Shown piece after piece: positions 16,506 through 24,978 of a DNA stretch of 64,000 nucleotides. The position numbers and the translations under genes were made by a program. The first letter of the stretch is position 1, and the number at the start of each line of letters is the position of its first letter. The stretch is taken from the NCBI GenBank assembly GCA_024628785.1, contig CP102405.1, positions 806,001-870,000 on the forward strand, given 5' to 3'. The notes under the pieces are model-generated. The model was not told where the DNA came from and searched no databases. It was given only the letters and a program-made list of their open reading frames with translations. The DNA comes from Fusobacteria bacterium ZRK30. Its GTDB lineage: Bacteria; Fusobacteriota; Fusobacteriia; Fusobacteriales; Fusobacteriaceae.

Positions 16506-16952
16506 TTATCTATATGAATCTTTAAGAGCTCTGTCAATCTGCCTTTTGGCATCTTTTTTTGCCAGGGTATCTCTTTTGTCGTAGTTTGTTTTACCCTTCC
16601 CCAAAGCTATCTCTATCTTGATTCTTCCAGCTTTTTGGTATACTGAGATAGGTACTATAGCGTATCCTTTTTGAGATACTTTTTCATGGAGTTTTGTAAT
16701 CTCTTTTCTATGAATAAGAAGTTTTCTTACCCTTTTCTCTTCGGGGTTGTATACACTCCCAAAGTTCCAGGGAACTACACTCATACCCATAATGAAGATC
16801 TCTCCATTTATTATTCTAACAAAGGCTTCCTTTATACTTACCTGACCAGCCTTTATAGATTTTACCTCACTACCAATTAATTCTATTCCAGCTTCAAGTC
16901 TATCTTCTATAAAATATTCATGAAACGCCTTTTTGTTTTTAGCCAATGCCAT
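16506..16952 (-). CDS. smpB: tmRNA-binding protein SmpB
   Basis: 148 residues, the normal length. SmpB binds the tRNA-like domain of tmRNA and delivers it to stalled ribosomes. The N-terminal NKKAFHEYFIEDRLEAGIEL and the motif GSEVKSIKAGQVSIKEAFV are family signatures. The C-terminal tail KGKTNYDKRDTLAKKDAKRQ, which mimics an anticodon stem in the ribosome, is complete. It lies directly upstream of ssrA, so the two are likely coexpressed. Confidence 0.96.
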   Translation of the reverse strand: MALAKNKKAFHEYFIEDRLEAGIELIGSEVKSIKAGQVSIKEAFVRIINGEIFIMGMSVVPWNFGSVYNPEEKRVRKLLIHRKEITKLHEKVSQKGYAIVPISVYQKAGRIKIEIALGKGKTNYDKRDTLAKKDAKRQIDRALKDSYR

Positions 16953-17090
16953 AATATCACCTCATTCTACTAGGATATTATACTATATATACATATATTT
17001 TACAACTTCTAATCGAAGACCTTGCTGTCAATGAACCCTAATTTACAGTACAGATAATTAATGAACTATCCTCCAGAAATTAAAATAAAA

Positions 17091-17114
17091 AAAAAGCAAC
17101 ATTTGCTGCTTTTT
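17091..17114 (-). terminator. Terminator of the outer-membrane protein gene
   Basis: An 8-bp stem AAAAAGCA (17091-17098) with TGCTTTTT (17107-17114) overlaps the stop codon of the gene and is followed on the minus strand by a long T run. Confidence 0.65.
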
Positions 17115-17751
17115 AGAAATTAAATCTATAACCGACTGAAAGGGAAATTCTATCATAGTCAGCTCTTTTTTTTGAATCACTGCCCTTAGCTGAGGCTTTA
17201 CACTTATTAATTGCATACATTAATTCCATAGTGTAATTTTTGTATTCTATCCCGGCACCTATCCCTAAGTATAGACCACTATCTACATCTGTTTCGGTTT
17301 TTTCTGTATGGCCGGTGGATGTATTTTTAGCTTCTAAATCAGAAGAGTCAAAATTGAATGAGTATCCTAAATTGGTCTTTAAATATGGGGCTGCTTCTGA
17401 GTTGAAAAGAAAGTTGTATCTGCCGGTTACATATACCGGTACAGAACTGTATTGTATACCTGAGGTATCAACATTACCTGTATAATCAAAATGTTTTCTA
17501 TCAGCATGAACCTGATAAGCCACACCTAAACCTAAATCTATATGTTCATTTAAAACTTTATATCCCTCTATTGCGATTTCTTTACCCAACCCTTTTGTTT
17601 TGCCATCTAAGAGAGTTTTTCCATTCTCATCATAAGTTCTTTCATACCCGGATATTATATCTACACCAATTTTTGGATTTATATAAAAACCAGACTGGGC
17701 AAATGATACAGTTGATAAGACCATTAATACGAATAAAAAGAATTTTTTCAT
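17113..17751 (-). CDS. Outer-membrane beta-barrel protein
   Basis: 212 residues with a signal peptide (1-18, ending SFA) and alternating amphipathic strands. The C-terminus SLSVGYRFNF ends in Phe, the signal recognised by the BAM assembly machinery. The pattern and size fit an 8-stranded opacity/OmpX-like barrel. The function is unknown; adhesion, porin or structural roles are possible. Its presence supports a diderm organism. It is divergent from rpoN. Confidence 0.75.
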   Translation of the reverse strand: MKKFFLFVLMVLSTVSFAQSGFYINPKIGVDIISGYERTYDENGKTLLDGKTKGLGKEIAIEGYKVLNEHIDLGLGVAYQVHADRKHFDYTGNVDTSGIQYSSVPVYVTGRYNFLFNSEAAPYLKTNLGYSFNFDSSDLEAKNTSTGHTEKTETDVDSGLYLGIGAGIEYKNYTMELMYAINKCKASAKGSDSKKRADYDRISLSVGYRFNF

Positions 17752-17838
17752 GATTAAATTTCCTCCGTAAACTTAAAAATTTAGCACAAAAATCAACTTT
17801 TTCGTTATTAATGTGCTTATTTTATACTAGCATGTCAT

Positions 17839-17871
17839 TTTATTTTAATCAAATTAATTTATTTTAATCAA
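17839..17871. repeat. Two 14-bp direct repeats upstream of rpoN
   Basis: TTTATTTTAATCAA occurs at 17839-17852 and 17858-17871, a 19-bp period. They lie between the divergent outer-membrane protein gene and rpoN. They may be regulator binding sites or just AT-rich duplication. Confidence 0.45.
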
Positions 17872-17950
17872 TTTTGTGTGTGATTTGTAATTTAAATTTT
17901 TTAATGCTAACATATTTACTACAAAGCATATGGGGGAAGAAGGGGTTATA

Positions 17951-19108
17951 ATGGATATTTTATTGGGAACTAAACAGATATTATCCCAGAAAAACATAAG
18001 AAAATTAAAAATTTTAGAGATGAATACAGATGAACTGAACAGTTTTTTATGGAAATTTAAAAATGAAAATTTTATACCTACAACAGAATTAACAGATGAG
18101 ATCTATGAGAAAAAAGAGGAATCGTTAGAGGAATTTTTATGGGATCAGCTCAGATTTTTAAAAATAGGCAGGCTGGAAAAAGAGATCTGTAGATATTTTA
18201 TAGAGAGTCTAGATGATAAAGGTTATTTAAATATTTCATTGAATTCAGCTGCAAAAAAATTTAAAACGACAGTTTTTAAGATTAAAGAAGCAAAGGAAAT
18301 GTTGGAGCCCCTGGAGCCGGCAGGGATAGGGTCCGAAAACTTAAAGGAAGCTATTATTATCCAGAGCAGGGATTATGAGGAATTGAAAAAGATATCTCCT
18401 AAGATATGGGATGATATTTTGAATATGAGGCTAGATCGTGCAGCTATAAAATTAGATATATCAATGAATGATCTAAAGGTTCTTATAGCTCCAGTGAGAA
18501 ATTTTATATCCCATCCCAGGAGAGATTTCTCGGCTAAAAAAGCTATGATTCAAAGTTCAGACATAATAATATCCAATGAACTCATTTTAACTTTAGATAG
18601 GAGATATGAGTATCAATTTAATGGAGATGAACTGTCTCAATTTTTATCTAAAAAAAAATTAAAGGAGATAGACCTAATTAATACAGCTTTAGAGGAAAGA
18701 AGGAAAACACTTCTAAATATAGGTAAAATAATTTTAAAGAGGCAGATGGAATTTTTTAAAGGGGGGTATATGATTCCTTTAAAGTTATCGGATATTGCAG
18801 AGGAGTTGGAGCTGCATATATCTACAATAAGCAGAGCATGTAAGGATAAAATATTGGAATATAACTATAAACAATATAAATTAAATGATTTTTTTGTAGG
18901 AGAGGCAGGAGAGGGATGTTCATCCCAGAGGTTGTCTGTTGAGATCCAGAGGATAGTGGATGCAGAGAATAAAACTAACCCATATTCCGAAGAGGAGATA
19001 AGAAAAAGGCTGGAACAAAAGGAAATAAAGGTTGCCAGAAGAACTATAACTAAATACAGGGAAAAATTAGGAATATTAAAGGGGAGGCTGAGAAAGATCT
19101 ATGAATGA
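17951..19108 (+). CDS. rpoN: RNA polymerase sigma-54 factor RpoN
   Basis: 385 residues. Region I (GTKQILSQKNIRKLKILEMN) interacts with the activator. The acidic region II is nearly absent, so the protein is shorter than the roughly 480-residue proteobacterial form. The core-binding domain follows, and the C-terminal RpoN box ARRTITKYRE recognises the -24 element. I prefer ATG 17951 with AAGGGG just upstream; ATG 17930 is an alternative. The gene overlaps the sigma-54 activator gene by 8 nt, so both are probably made together. A canonical sigma-54 promoter lies 1.5 kb downstream. Confidence 0.93.
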   Translation: MDILLGTKQILSQKNIRKLKILEMNTDELNSFLWKFKNENFIPTTELTDEIYEKKEESLEEFLWDQLRFLKIGRLEKEICRYFIESLDDKGYLNISLNSAAKKFKTTVFKIKEAKEMLEPLEPAGIGSENLKEAIIIQSRDYEELKKISPKIWDDILNMRLDRAAIKLDISMNDLKVLIAPVRNFISHPRRDFSAKKAMIQSSDIIISNELILTLDRRYEYQFNGDELSQFLSKKKLKEIDLINTALEERRKTLLNIGKIILKRQMEFFKGGYMIPLKLSDIAEELELHISTISRACKDKILEYNYKQYKLNDFFVGEAGEGCSSQRLSVEIQRIVDAENKTNPYSEEEIRKRLEQKEIKVARRTITKYREKLGILKGRLRKIYE

Positions 19109-20450
19109 TAAAAATGAACTGAAATATTCAGTATTTAAAAATTTAGTAGATAATCTCTACGATGAAGTGATCGTATGGGATGAGAACTATAAGATAGTCT
19201 ATGTGAATAAGGCCAGCTATCGACACTATGGAGTATCACCGGAAGAGCTTATAGGAAAATCATTTTTTGAATTGACGAAAAAAGAATATTGGTACCCCTC
19301 TGTTCTTCCTGATGTATATAAAAATCCAAGGATTGTAAGTATAATTCAAAAAACTCATTTGGGAGCAAAAATAAAAACCACGGCAGTACCTATTTTTTCA
19401 ACTAAGGGAAAATTAGAATATGTGGCTATGAATGTAAAGGATGTCGTTTCAGAAGAAACTTCTACGGTCAAAGATACTGTGGAATTAGAAAATAAAAATT
19501 TTATTACCATGAGTAAGGAGATGAGTGATCTCTTAATCTTAACTGAAAAAATAGCAAAGATAGATTCAACAGTTTTGATTCAGGGAGAATCAGGGACAGG
19601 AAAAACATTTTTAGCCAAACATCTACATAAAAAGAGCAGGAGAAATAAAAATCCATTTATTTTTATAAATTGTGCTTCTATCAATGGGAATCTTTTGGAA
19701 TCGGAGTTGTTTGGGTATGTAAAAGGAGCTTTTACAGGAGCTATGGGAAGTGGAAAGAAGGGATTTATCCAGATGGCAGATAAGGGGATTTTATTTTTAG
19801 ATGAGATAGGTGAGATGCCCCTTGAATTGCAGGCTAAACTTCTCCATGTGATTCAGGACAGGGAGTTTATCCCGGTAGGAGGAACTAAACCTGTTAAGAT
19901 AGATATTAAAATAGTGGCTGCGACCAATAGAAATCTAAAAGAGATGGTAAATATCGGAAAATTCAGGAGAGATCTTTATTATAGGCTGAATATTTTTGAA
20001 CTTCTCATCCCACCTCTAAGAAAAAGAGAAAGAGATATAACCCCCTTGGCTAATTATTTTTTGAATAAAAATAATGAAAAATATGGAAGGAATTGTTATT
20101 TAGATGAAAAAACACTGAAAATAATGCTGGGGTATTCCTGGCCGGGAAATGTCAGGGAGCTCTCCCATATAATTGAACGATTGGTAGTGACATCTGAAAA
20201 TACTAAGATAAAGCCTGATATTTTACCTAGTGAATTCTTCACACTTCAAGATGAAGGGGAAAATGATTTTGAAAGGACAGATATAAATTTAGATGAAATA
20301 ATGAGAGAATATGAAGAAAAAATAATAAAAAAATACTATGAATTGTATCCCAGCTCTAGAAAATTAGCCAAAGAGTTAAAAATAAGCCAGAGTAAGGCAA
20401 ATAGGTTAATAAAAAAATATGTTAAACCACAAATGACTCACGAGTCATAA
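19101..20450 (+). CDS. Sigma-54-dependent activator (PAS, AAA+, HTH)
   Basis: 449 residues in three domains. An N-terminal PAS sensor (about 10-115) would bind a ligand. A central AAA+ ATPase has Walker A GESGTGKT (162-169), the sigma-54 contact loop GAFTGA (209-214), Walker B LFLDE (D234, E235) and arginine-finger region FRRDLYYRLN. The C-terminal helix-turn-helix is SSRKLAKELKISQSKANRL. There is no phosphoreceiver domain, so the signal is probably sensed directly by PAS. It overlaps rpoN and precedes a sigma-54 promoter and catabolic operon, which are the natural targets. Confidence 0.92.
   Translation: MNDKNELKYSVFKNLVDNLYDEVIVWDENYKIVYVNKASYRHYGVSPEELIGKSFFELTKKEYWYPSVLPDVYKNPRIVSIIQKTHLGAKIKTTAVPIFSTKGKLEYVAMNVKDVVSEETSTVKDTVELENKNFITMSKEMSDLLILTEKIAKIDSTVLIQGESGTGKTFLAKHLHKKSRRNKNPFIFINCASINGNLLESELFGYVKGAFTGAMGSGKKGFIQMADKGILFLDEIGEMPLELQAKLLHVIQDREFIPVGGTKPVKIDIKIVAATNRNLKEMVNIGKFRRDLYYRLNIFELLIPPLRKRERDITPLANYFLNKNNEKYGRNCYLDEKTLKIMLGYSWPGNVRELSHIIERLVVTSENTKIKPDILPSEFFTLQDEGENDFERTDINLDEIMREYEEKIIKKYYELYPSSRKLAKELKISQSKANRLIKKYVKPQMTHES
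20433..20448. promoter_or_regulatory. Candidate activator site 1 (upstream activating sequence)
   Basis: The palindrome ATGACTC-AC-GAGTCAT overlaps the last codons of the activator gene. It is about 187 bp upstream of the expected transcription start of the sigma-54 operon. The half-site ATGACTCg recurs at 20511-20528. The role is inferred from position and symmetry. Confidence 0.5.
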
Positions 20451-20503
20451 GAGACTCTCCAGTTAGAAACCTATATGTTCTATAAACAACCTAAAAAAAC
20501 CAT

Positions 20504-20535
20504 AAAAAAACGAGTTATTTATGACTCGTTTTTTT
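20504..20535. terminator. Terminator of rpoN-activator, possibly also activator site 2
   Basis: A 12-bp stem AAAAAAACGAGT (20504-20515) with ACTCGTTTTTTT (20524-20535), a good intrinsic terminator. The stem also contains two more copies of the ATGACTCG half-site (20511-20518 as ATAACTCG on the minus strand, and 20521-20528), about 107 bp upstream of the expected sigma-54 start. Confidence 0.75.
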
Positions 20536-20600
20536 AATTATTGCTTGTTTATTCCAAATTTAAACTTGTGTTACATATTTTAACTTTGATAAATAAGGTT

Positions 20601-20616
20601 TGGCACGATTTTTGCT
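20601..20616 (+). promoter_or_regulatory. Sigma-54 (-24/-12) promoter of the catabolic operon
   Basis: TGGCACGATTTTTGCT matches the sigma-54 consensus TGGCACG-N4-TTGCW exactly, with GG at 20602-20603 and GC at 20614-20615 in correct spacing. It lies 35 bp upstream of the enolase-superfamily start codon and directly downstream of rpoN and an enhancer-binding activator. Confidence 0.92.
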
Positions 20617-20650
20617 AAAAGTATAAATGAGAAGATAATAGGAGGTTAAA

Positions 20651-21787
20651 ATGAAAATAATAGATATTGAAGTGATTATACTTCGGGTTCCAGAAATAGG
20701 AAAAACATGTACTTGGGGTGATGACGCAGTTATTGTAAAAGTACATACTGATTGTGGAATTACAGGAATAGGTGAAAGTGATTCATCACCACTGGTTATA
20801 AAGTCAATAATAGAGACTCCCAATTCAAATCTATATTGCTATGGGTTAAAGGAATTATTGATTGGTGAAAATCCACTGGAAATTGAAAAGTTATGGAATA
20901 AGATGTACTGGGCATCTAACTATATGGGAAGAAGAGGAGCAGGGATTCATGCAATCAGTGCAATAGATATAGCTCTTTGGGATATTGCAGGAAAATACTA
21001 TGGTGTTCCGGTTCATACACTTTTAGGCGGGAAATATAGAGATGAAATAATGGCATACGGGACTTTTATTCCGTACAGTGATTTAGAAAAGAACAAAGAA
21101 GAGGCAAGGCGTCTTGTGGACAAGGGTTTCAAAAGTCTTAAGTTTGGTGGAGGAGTTTTCGGAGAAGATCCAGATACAGATTATAATATTGTTAAGGCTG
21201 TTAGAGATGAAATCGGAGGGGATATCGAACTTCAAATAGATCTAGCAACCAAGTGGAGAACATCAGGTCATGCTATCTATATGGCAAATAGATTAAAGGA
21301 ATTCAATTTAAATTGGATAGAGGAACCTATCTTGGCTGATGATTCGAATGGATATGCAAAATTCTCTAGCTGTGTAGAAGCTAAACTAGCAGGAGGAGAA
21401 GCTCTGACTACCGTACATGAATTTAGAGAATTTTTAGACAAATATGATGCTGATATAGTTCAGCCGGATATCACCAGGTGTGGTGGTATCACTGAAATAA
21501 AAAAAATATATGATATGTCTCAAATGCATGGGGTAAGATTGATTCCTCATGGATTTAGTACTGGAATTTTACTTGCGGCTTCTGTACAATTTTTAGCTTC
21601 AAGAGAGTATGGAACATTGATGGAATTCTCTGAAAGTCAAAGTCCTTTAGTGACAAAATTGGTTAAAGGAGCTCCAATGTTTAAAGGTGGATATGTCAAT
21701 GTCAGTGATAAACCAGGGCTTGGAATTGAACTTGATGAAGAAATAATTGAAAAATATAGGGTTAAGATTAGTGATTTATTTAAGTAA
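20651..21787 (+). CDS. Enolase-superfamily dehydratase/epimerase
   Basis: 378 residues with the N-terminal capping domain and C-terminal barrel of the mandelate racemase/muconate lactonizing group. Metal ligands are Asp197 (LQIDLA), Glu224 (IEEP) and Glu250 (AGGEA). An Asp273/His300 pair (VQPDITRCGG, IPHGFSTG) gives the MR-type general base. On the second barrel strand Lys164 is followed by Phe-Gly (SLKFGG), so the usual second Lys/Arg of KxK is absent. It should abstract a proton next to a carboxylate, as acid-sugar dehydratases and epimerases do. AGGAGG precedes the ATG. It is first gene of the sigma-54 operon; the substrate is unknown. Confidence 0.85.
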   Translation: MKIIDIEVIILRVPEIGKTCTWGDDAVIVKVHTDCGITGIGESDSSPLVIKSIIETPNSNLYCYGLKELLIGENPLEIEKLWNKMYWASNYMGRRGAGIHAISAIDIALWDIAGKYYGVPVHTLLGGKYRDEIMAYGTFIPYSDLEKNKEEARRLVDKGFKSLKFGGGVFGEDPDTDYNIVKAVRDEIGGDIELQIDLATKWRTSGHAIYMANRLKEFNLNWIEEPILADDSNGYAKFSSCVEAKLAGGEALTTVHEFREFLDKYDADIVQPDITRCGGITEIKKIYDMSQMHGVRLIPHGFSTGILLAASVQFLASREYGTLMEFSESQSPLVTKLVKGAPMFKGGYVNVSDKPGLGIELDEEIIEKYRVKISDLFK

Positions 21788-21803
21788 AAAATAGGGGGAA
21801 GAA

Positions 21804-23417
21804 ATGAGTAAAAAAACAGGTGTAAATGTAGGAGAATTAAAAACAGAAAAAAAAATAGAAGGAGCCAGAATTGATAAAGTATTAATCTCGATTAGTATAT
21901 TTTTCGTTATTCTGCTAGTCGGGTTATTGTATACCAATCCTGAAACTTCTCAGAAAATTGCAAATATTATATTTGGTAAAATGACAAATTGGTTTGGGTC
22001 ATTTACATTAATATTTACTTTTTCAGGTTTTGTACTATTAATAGGAGTAGCATTATCCAAATACGGGAACATTAAATTAGGTGACCATAAACCTGAACAT
22101 ACGACCTTTAAATGGGTTGCAATGATGATTAGTTGTGGGCTGGGGTCAGCTACTATTTATTGGGCATTTATAGAATGGGCTTATTATATAGGAACTCCTG
22201 GATTAGGAATAGAAGCTAACTCAATAAGAGCATTTGAAATGGCACTGCCTTACAATATGTTCCACTGGGGATTCAGTGCTTGGACATTATATGCTTTAGT
22301 TGGATTACCAATGTGTTATCATTTTTATGTTAGAAAAAACGAAGGTCTTAGCCTTAGTTCTATAATCAGTAAAATTACCGGAATTAAAAAAGATGGTGTT
22401 CTTGCTACGATCATTAATGTTATGTTTATTTTCATCTGTTTTGGTGGATTAAGTATTACTTTAGGAGTATCAGTACCTTTAGTTTCACAAGTATTATGTG
22501 CTGTAATTGGAATCACACCTACTTTCGGAATGAATGTTGCATTAATTTTATTAATTTCCATAGTTTATTCCCTCAGTTCATATATTGGTATCGAAAAAGG
22601 AATGGCCAGAATATCAGATTGGAATGGTAAATTAGCGATTTTCTTCCTATTAGCAATTGTAGTTTTAGGTCCTAGTTTATTTATCATGAATAATATTACT
22701 AATTCACTTGGATTAATGTTACAAAATTTCGTTGGTATGAGTTTATTTACAGATTCAATAGGGCAAACTGGATTTCCTCAATTATGGACAATATTTTACT
22801 GGTTATACTGGATAACTTATGCTCCATTTACAGGGATATTTATCGCAAAAGTTTCAAAAGGAAGAACTATCAGGTCAGTGATTATAAATACTTTAGTTAT
22901 TGGAAGTATTGGTTGTTTTTCTTTCTTTGGAGTTATTGGAAGTTTATCTATAGACAGACAATTGAGAGGCTTAGTTGACATGACTGGCTTATTAGGTGCA
23001 GGTAAAGATACATTCGCCATAATCGAAGTTATGAAAACTTTACCTTTAGGTAGTATATTCATGATGATGTTCTCAATTATAGCTGTATTATTTTTGGCAA
23101 CAACTTTAGACGGAGCAGCATTTACAATGGCATCTACAGCTACACCTGGATTAAAATCAAATGAAAACCCACATCCAATTCATAGATTGTTCTGGTGTGT
23201 ATTATTAGCTTTAGTTCCTTTAGTAATGATATTTATAGGAGCAAATTTAAATACAATCAAAACAGCAGCAATTATTACAGGAGTGCCCATAATATTCCTT
23301 ATGATAATAATGGTTTATGGATGGATAAAATGGATGGTAAAAGATTATCAAGTTCATACAAAAAAAGAAAATAATTATATTTTAATTGATAATGAAAAAG
23401 AAAATAATTATAAATAA
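21804..23417 (+). CDS. BCCT family transporter (CaiT-like)
   Basis: 537 residues with about 12 membrane segments. Family signatures are FHWGFSAWTLYALVGLP near residue 153 and FYWLYWITYAPFTGIF (331-346) followed by SKGRTIRS. BCCT proteins carry betaine, carnitine, choline and similar zwitterions. The aromatic substrate box, Trp-Trp-Trp in betaine carriers, reads Tyr335, Trp336, Tyr339 here. This is nearer the Trp-Trp-Tyr arrangement I recall for the carnitine antiporter CaiT. The glycine stretch of Na+-coupled members is CGLGS here. Expected to import the operon's substrate. The gene starts 16 bp after the enolase-type gene. Confidence 0.88.
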   Translation: MSKKTGVNVGELKTEKKIEGARIDKVLISISIFFVILLVGLLYTNPETSQKIANIIFGKMTNWFGSFTLIFTFSGFVLLIGVALSKYGNIKLGDHKPEHTTFKWVAMMISCGLGSATIYWAFIEWAYYIGTPGLGIEANSIRAFEMALPYNMFHWGFSAWTLYALVGLPMCYHFYVRKNEGLSLSSIISKITGIKKDGVLATIINVMFIFICFGGLSITLGVSVPLVSQVLCAVIGITPTFGMNVALILLISIVYSLSSYIGIEKGMARISDWNGKLAIFFLLAIVVLGPSLFIMNNITNSLGLMLQNFVGMSLFTDSIGQTGFPQLWTIFYWLYWITYAPFTGIFIAKVSKGRTIRSVIINTLVIGSIGCFSFFGVIGSLSIDRQLRGLVDMTGLLGAGKDTFAIIEVMKTLPLGSIFMMMFSIIAVLFLATTLDGAAFTMASTATPGLKSNENPHPIHRLFWCVLLALVPLVMIFIGANLNTIKTAAIITGVPIIFLMIIMVYGWIKWMVKDYQVHTKKENNYILIDNEKENNYK

Positions 23418-23467
23418 ATTTAGTAAAAAGGATGAAATTATGAATAGATTTAGTAAAAAGGATGAAA
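23418..23467 (+). repeat. 30-bp-period tandem microduplication at the start of the next gene
   Basis: ATTTAGTAAAAAGGATGAAA occurs at 23418-23437 and again at 23448-23467. The first copy supplies the ribosome binding site of the UxaA small subunit; the second is within its first codons and encodes part of the N-terminus. Confidence 0.8.
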
Positions 23468-23796
23468 AAGATAATGTTGCAACAGCATTAGTTGATTTAG
23501 GAAAAAATAAAGTAGCCCATATCTATCTATCTAATGGTGAACATTTGATAAATATACAGTCTAACGAAATGATACCCCATGGAAATAAAATTGCTCTAAA
23601 TGATATTAATAATGGAGATAAAATTTATAAATATGGTGAAGTTATAGGGATATGTACAGAGGATATAAAAAAAGGAGACTTAGTACATGTACATAATGTA
23701 AAAAGTTTAACAGTAGATATTCCACAAGAATTTAAAAAAGAAATAATGAGACAAATTAAAGTTATACAAAAAGAAGGTGAAGTAAATGAACTTTAA
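23440..23796 (+). CDS. UxaA-family lyase, small (SAF) subunit
   Basis: 118 residues forming one SAF domain, equivalent to the N-terminal domain of altronate dehydratase UxaA and to the small subunit of sulfolactate sulfo-lyase (SuyA). Matching segments are NVATALVDL, IPHGNKIALNDI, KYGEVIGICTEDIKKGD and VHVHNVKSL, the last two being family hallmarks. I choose ATG 23440, preceded by AAAAAGGAT; ATG 23386 inside the transporter gene is less likely. It overlaps the large subunit by 11 nt, which indicates translational coupling and a two-protein enzyme. Confidence 0.85.
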   Translation: MNRFSKKDEKDNVATALVDLGKNKVAHIYLSNGEHLINIQSNEMIPHGNKIALNDINNGDKIYKYGEVIGICTEDIKKGDLVHVHNVKSLTVDIPQEFKKEIMRQIKVIQKEGEVNEL

Positions 23797-24961
23797 AGGA
23801 TATAGAAGAGAAGATGGAAGTATCGGGATTAGAAATAAAACTCTGATTATAGTAGTAGATGAATGTTGTGATGGAATTGCCAGAAATATTTCAGAAAAAG
23901 TAAAAGATTCAGTAGTTTTGACTAATTCGTATACTTGTATGCTAGGTGGAAATGAAGAAACTTTTAACCAAATGATAGCAGTTGGAAAAAATCCAAATGT
24001 AGGAGGAGTTTTAGTTATTGCAATGGGGTGTGGAAGTATTTTACCTGAGCAAATCGCTGAGCCAATTGCTAAAATAGGTAAGCCTGTAGATATACTGACA
24101 TGTCAAAAAAATGGTGGAACACGTAGAACAATTGAGGTAGGAATACAAAAATTAAAAACAATATCAGATGATATTAATAAAACTCCAAGAGAAAATGTTT
24201 CTATTGATGAATTGATAGTAGGTGTGAAGTGTGGTGGATTGGATACAAGTTCTGGAATGGCATCTAATCCTAGTGCAGGAAATGCTATTGATAAATTAAT
24301 TGATGCAGGTGCCATAGGAATTGGTGGTGAATTGTTTGAACTTCAAGGGTGCCAGGAAAATCTAAGAAGGCGTGCTGTTTCTGAAGAAGTGTTTAATAAA
24401 ATAGATTCACTGATTGAAGCTGAAAAGTTAAGATGGAGTGTAGAAGGAACAAATGTTGAAACAATGAGTATTGGTAATAGTGTAGGAGGACTTATTACTA
24501 TTGAGGAAAAATCACTTGGTGCACTTTATAAAATGGGTACCAAACCAATAAAAGATATTTTAGAGATCAATAAAGATTTTATTGATAAACCGAAAGAGAG
24601 TGGATTTTATTTATCGGAAGCAACAATGTTATGTGGTGGAGCTGGGGTAAACTTTGCATCTTTAGGAGCTCAAATGGTTTTATGGACAAGTGGAGCTGCG
24701 GGATTTAACAATCCAATTATTCCCGTAATTCGTATAAGTGGAAATGAAGATCTATTCAACGCTGATATGGATATTGATGCTAGAGGAATAATGAATGGAT
24801 CAGATACTGTTGATAATGTTGGTAATAATATAATTAAAAAAATTATTGAAGTTGCAAGTGGTGAAAAGACACAGTTAGAAGATCTAGGAAGTGCAACTCT
24901 GACGTTATATCAAAAAGATCAAAGATTAGATAAGCTATTGGGGAATTGTAAAAACAGATAA
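23786..24961 (+). CDS. UxaA-family lyase, large subunit
   Basis: 391 residues matching the large part of altronate/galactarate dehydratases and SuyB. The start GYRREDGSIGIRN is typical. The central motif is KCGGLDTSSGMASNP (Cys149 onward) where UxaA and SuyB have CGGSDxxSG, so Ser is Leu152. An earlier Cys-containing motif reads AMGCGS where the family usually has GCE. The C-terminal half (GAQMVLWTSG, VIRISGN, DMDIDARGIM) is conserved. These enzymes eliminate water or sulfite from 2-hydroxy acids. Altered motifs suggest a different leaving group or substrate. It is last gene of the sigma-54 operon, followed by a terminator. Confidence 0.85.
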   Translation: MNFKGYRREDGSIGIRNKTLIIVVDECCDGIARNISEKVKDSVVLTNSYTCMLGGNEETFNQMIAVGKNPNVGGVLVIAMGCGSILPEQIAEPIAKIGKPVDILTCQKNGGTRRTIEVGIQKLKTISDDINKTPRENVSIDELIVGVKCGGLDTSSGMASNPSAGNAIDKLIDAGAIGIGGELFELQGCQENLRRRAVSEEVFNKIDSLIEAEKLRWSVEGTNVETMSIGNSVGGLITIEEKSLGALYKMGTKPIKDILEINKDFIDKPKESGFYLSEATMLCGGAGVNFASLGAQMVLWTSGAAGFNNPIIPVIRISGNEDLFNADMDIDARGIMNGSDTVDNVGNNIIKKIIEVASGEKTQLEDLGSATLTLYQKDQRLDKLLGNCKNR

Positions 24962-24978
24962 AAATGAGAATAAAAAAG

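Noticed and set aside
16355-16552. 65-codon open frame on the minus strand
   Set aside because: It runs through the tmRNA and ends with its tag peptide; only the tag codons are translated.
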